Assembly (NCBI GenBank): GCA_018830405.1
Contig: JAHJSF010000142.1
Coordinates: forward strand, 1-5,624
Source: Nitrospinota bacterium
GTDB lineage: Bacteria > Nitrospinota > Nitrospinia > UBA9942 > JAHJSF01
Reading direction: 5' to 3'
Length of the DNA: 5,624 nucleotides
Position 1 is the first letter of the stretch. The number at the start of each line of letters is the position of its first letter. The position numbers were made by a program, and so were the translations under genes. Positions 5,538-5,624 of the stretch are shown here, piece by piece. Under the pieces are notes generated by a model. That model saw only the letters and a program-made list of their open reading frames with translations, ran no database searches and had not been told where the DNA came from.

Positions 5538-5622
5538 CGACTCTGCTTTCGTTATTTTTTTGGTTAAACCTGCGGGTAATCTTTATAACGCTCAGTCCTA
5601 ATAGATATCCTATTATAGCCCC
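5527..5622 (-). CDS. C-terminal end of a membrane protein, possibly PAP2-type lipid phosphatase
   Basis: Only the last 31 residues are visible; the gene continues past the right edge. The peptide begins GAIIGYLLGLSVIKI and continues TRRFNQKNNESRVDGH before TAA at 5529-5527. A hydrophobic helix followed by a basic, polar tail is the typical end of an inner-membrane protein. The opening GAIIGYLLG closely resembles the helix after the third catalytic motif of PAP2 phosphatases, where the usual context is 'YPTDVLAGA-IGYLLG'; the catalytic part itself is not in the window, so this is a guess from a short tail. The stop lies 11 bp inside the AsmA-like gene in another frame, consistent with a translationally coupled minus-strand operon. 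Other small multi-pass membrane proteins could end similarly. Confidence 0.5.
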   Translation of the reverse strand, partial: GAIIGYLLGLSVIKITRRFNQKNNESRVDGH

Positions 5623-5624
5623 TC

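Noticed and set aside
2389-5601. Several plus-strand frames of 60-119 codons antisense to the asmA-like gene
   Set aside because: They are low-complexity, Ser/Pro/Leu/Phe-rich translations of the complementary strand of a long, well-supported gene, with no ribosome sites or family resemblance.

Overview
The window looks like chromosomal sequence from a Gram-negative (diderm) bacterium. A large AsmA-family protein, which works between inner and outer membrane, and an EF-P with the E. coli-type lysine loop point that way. The intergenic DNA is rich in short palindromic dispersed repeats of a kind I associate with deltaproteobacterial or Nitrospirota-like genomes; that placement is an impression from style, not a result.

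Layout, left to right. (1) Positions 1-204 hold one end of an insertion sequence on the minus strand: the N-terminus of an ISNCY-like transposase (1-115), cut by the window edge, plus its terminal region with two 16-bp direct repeats. (2) A hicBA toxin-antitoxin pair (293-837, plus strand) follows, in antitoxin-first order with overlapping genes. A perfect 8-bp inverted repeat sits over its candidate promoter. (3) Positions 838-1190 are non-coding and consist largely of dispersed-repeat fragments: two related C-rich hairpin repeats, a different ATTCCCC/GGGGAAT palindrome, and two repeat-like phrases. (4) queF (1205-1567, plus) encodes the queuosine-pathway nitrile reductase. (5) Directly after its stop codon lies a 145-bp, nearly fully self-complementary element (1568-1712) with 12-bp terminal inverted repeats; this is the most notable non-coding object here. 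(6) efp (1772-2341, plus) encodes elongation factor P, with a small perfect inverted repeat in its leader. (7) A third copy of the C-rich hairpin repeat (2383-2400) lies between the convergent genes efp and asmA-like. (8) A 1038-residue AsmA-family protein fills 2421-5537 on the minus strand. Its start overlaps by 11 bp the end of an upstream gene (5527-5622) of which only 31 C-terminal residues are visible; these resemble the last helix of a PAP2-type lipid phosphatase.

How the genes relate. hicB and hicA form one autoregulated module. queF and efp are housekeeping genes acting on tRNA modification and on translation of polyproline stretches; they are adjacent but separated by the palindromic element, so co-transcription is uncertain. 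The minus-strand pair appears translationally coupled and suggests a lipid or envelope theme. I found no clearly new multi-gene system; the novelty candidates are the palindromic element and the layered repeats.
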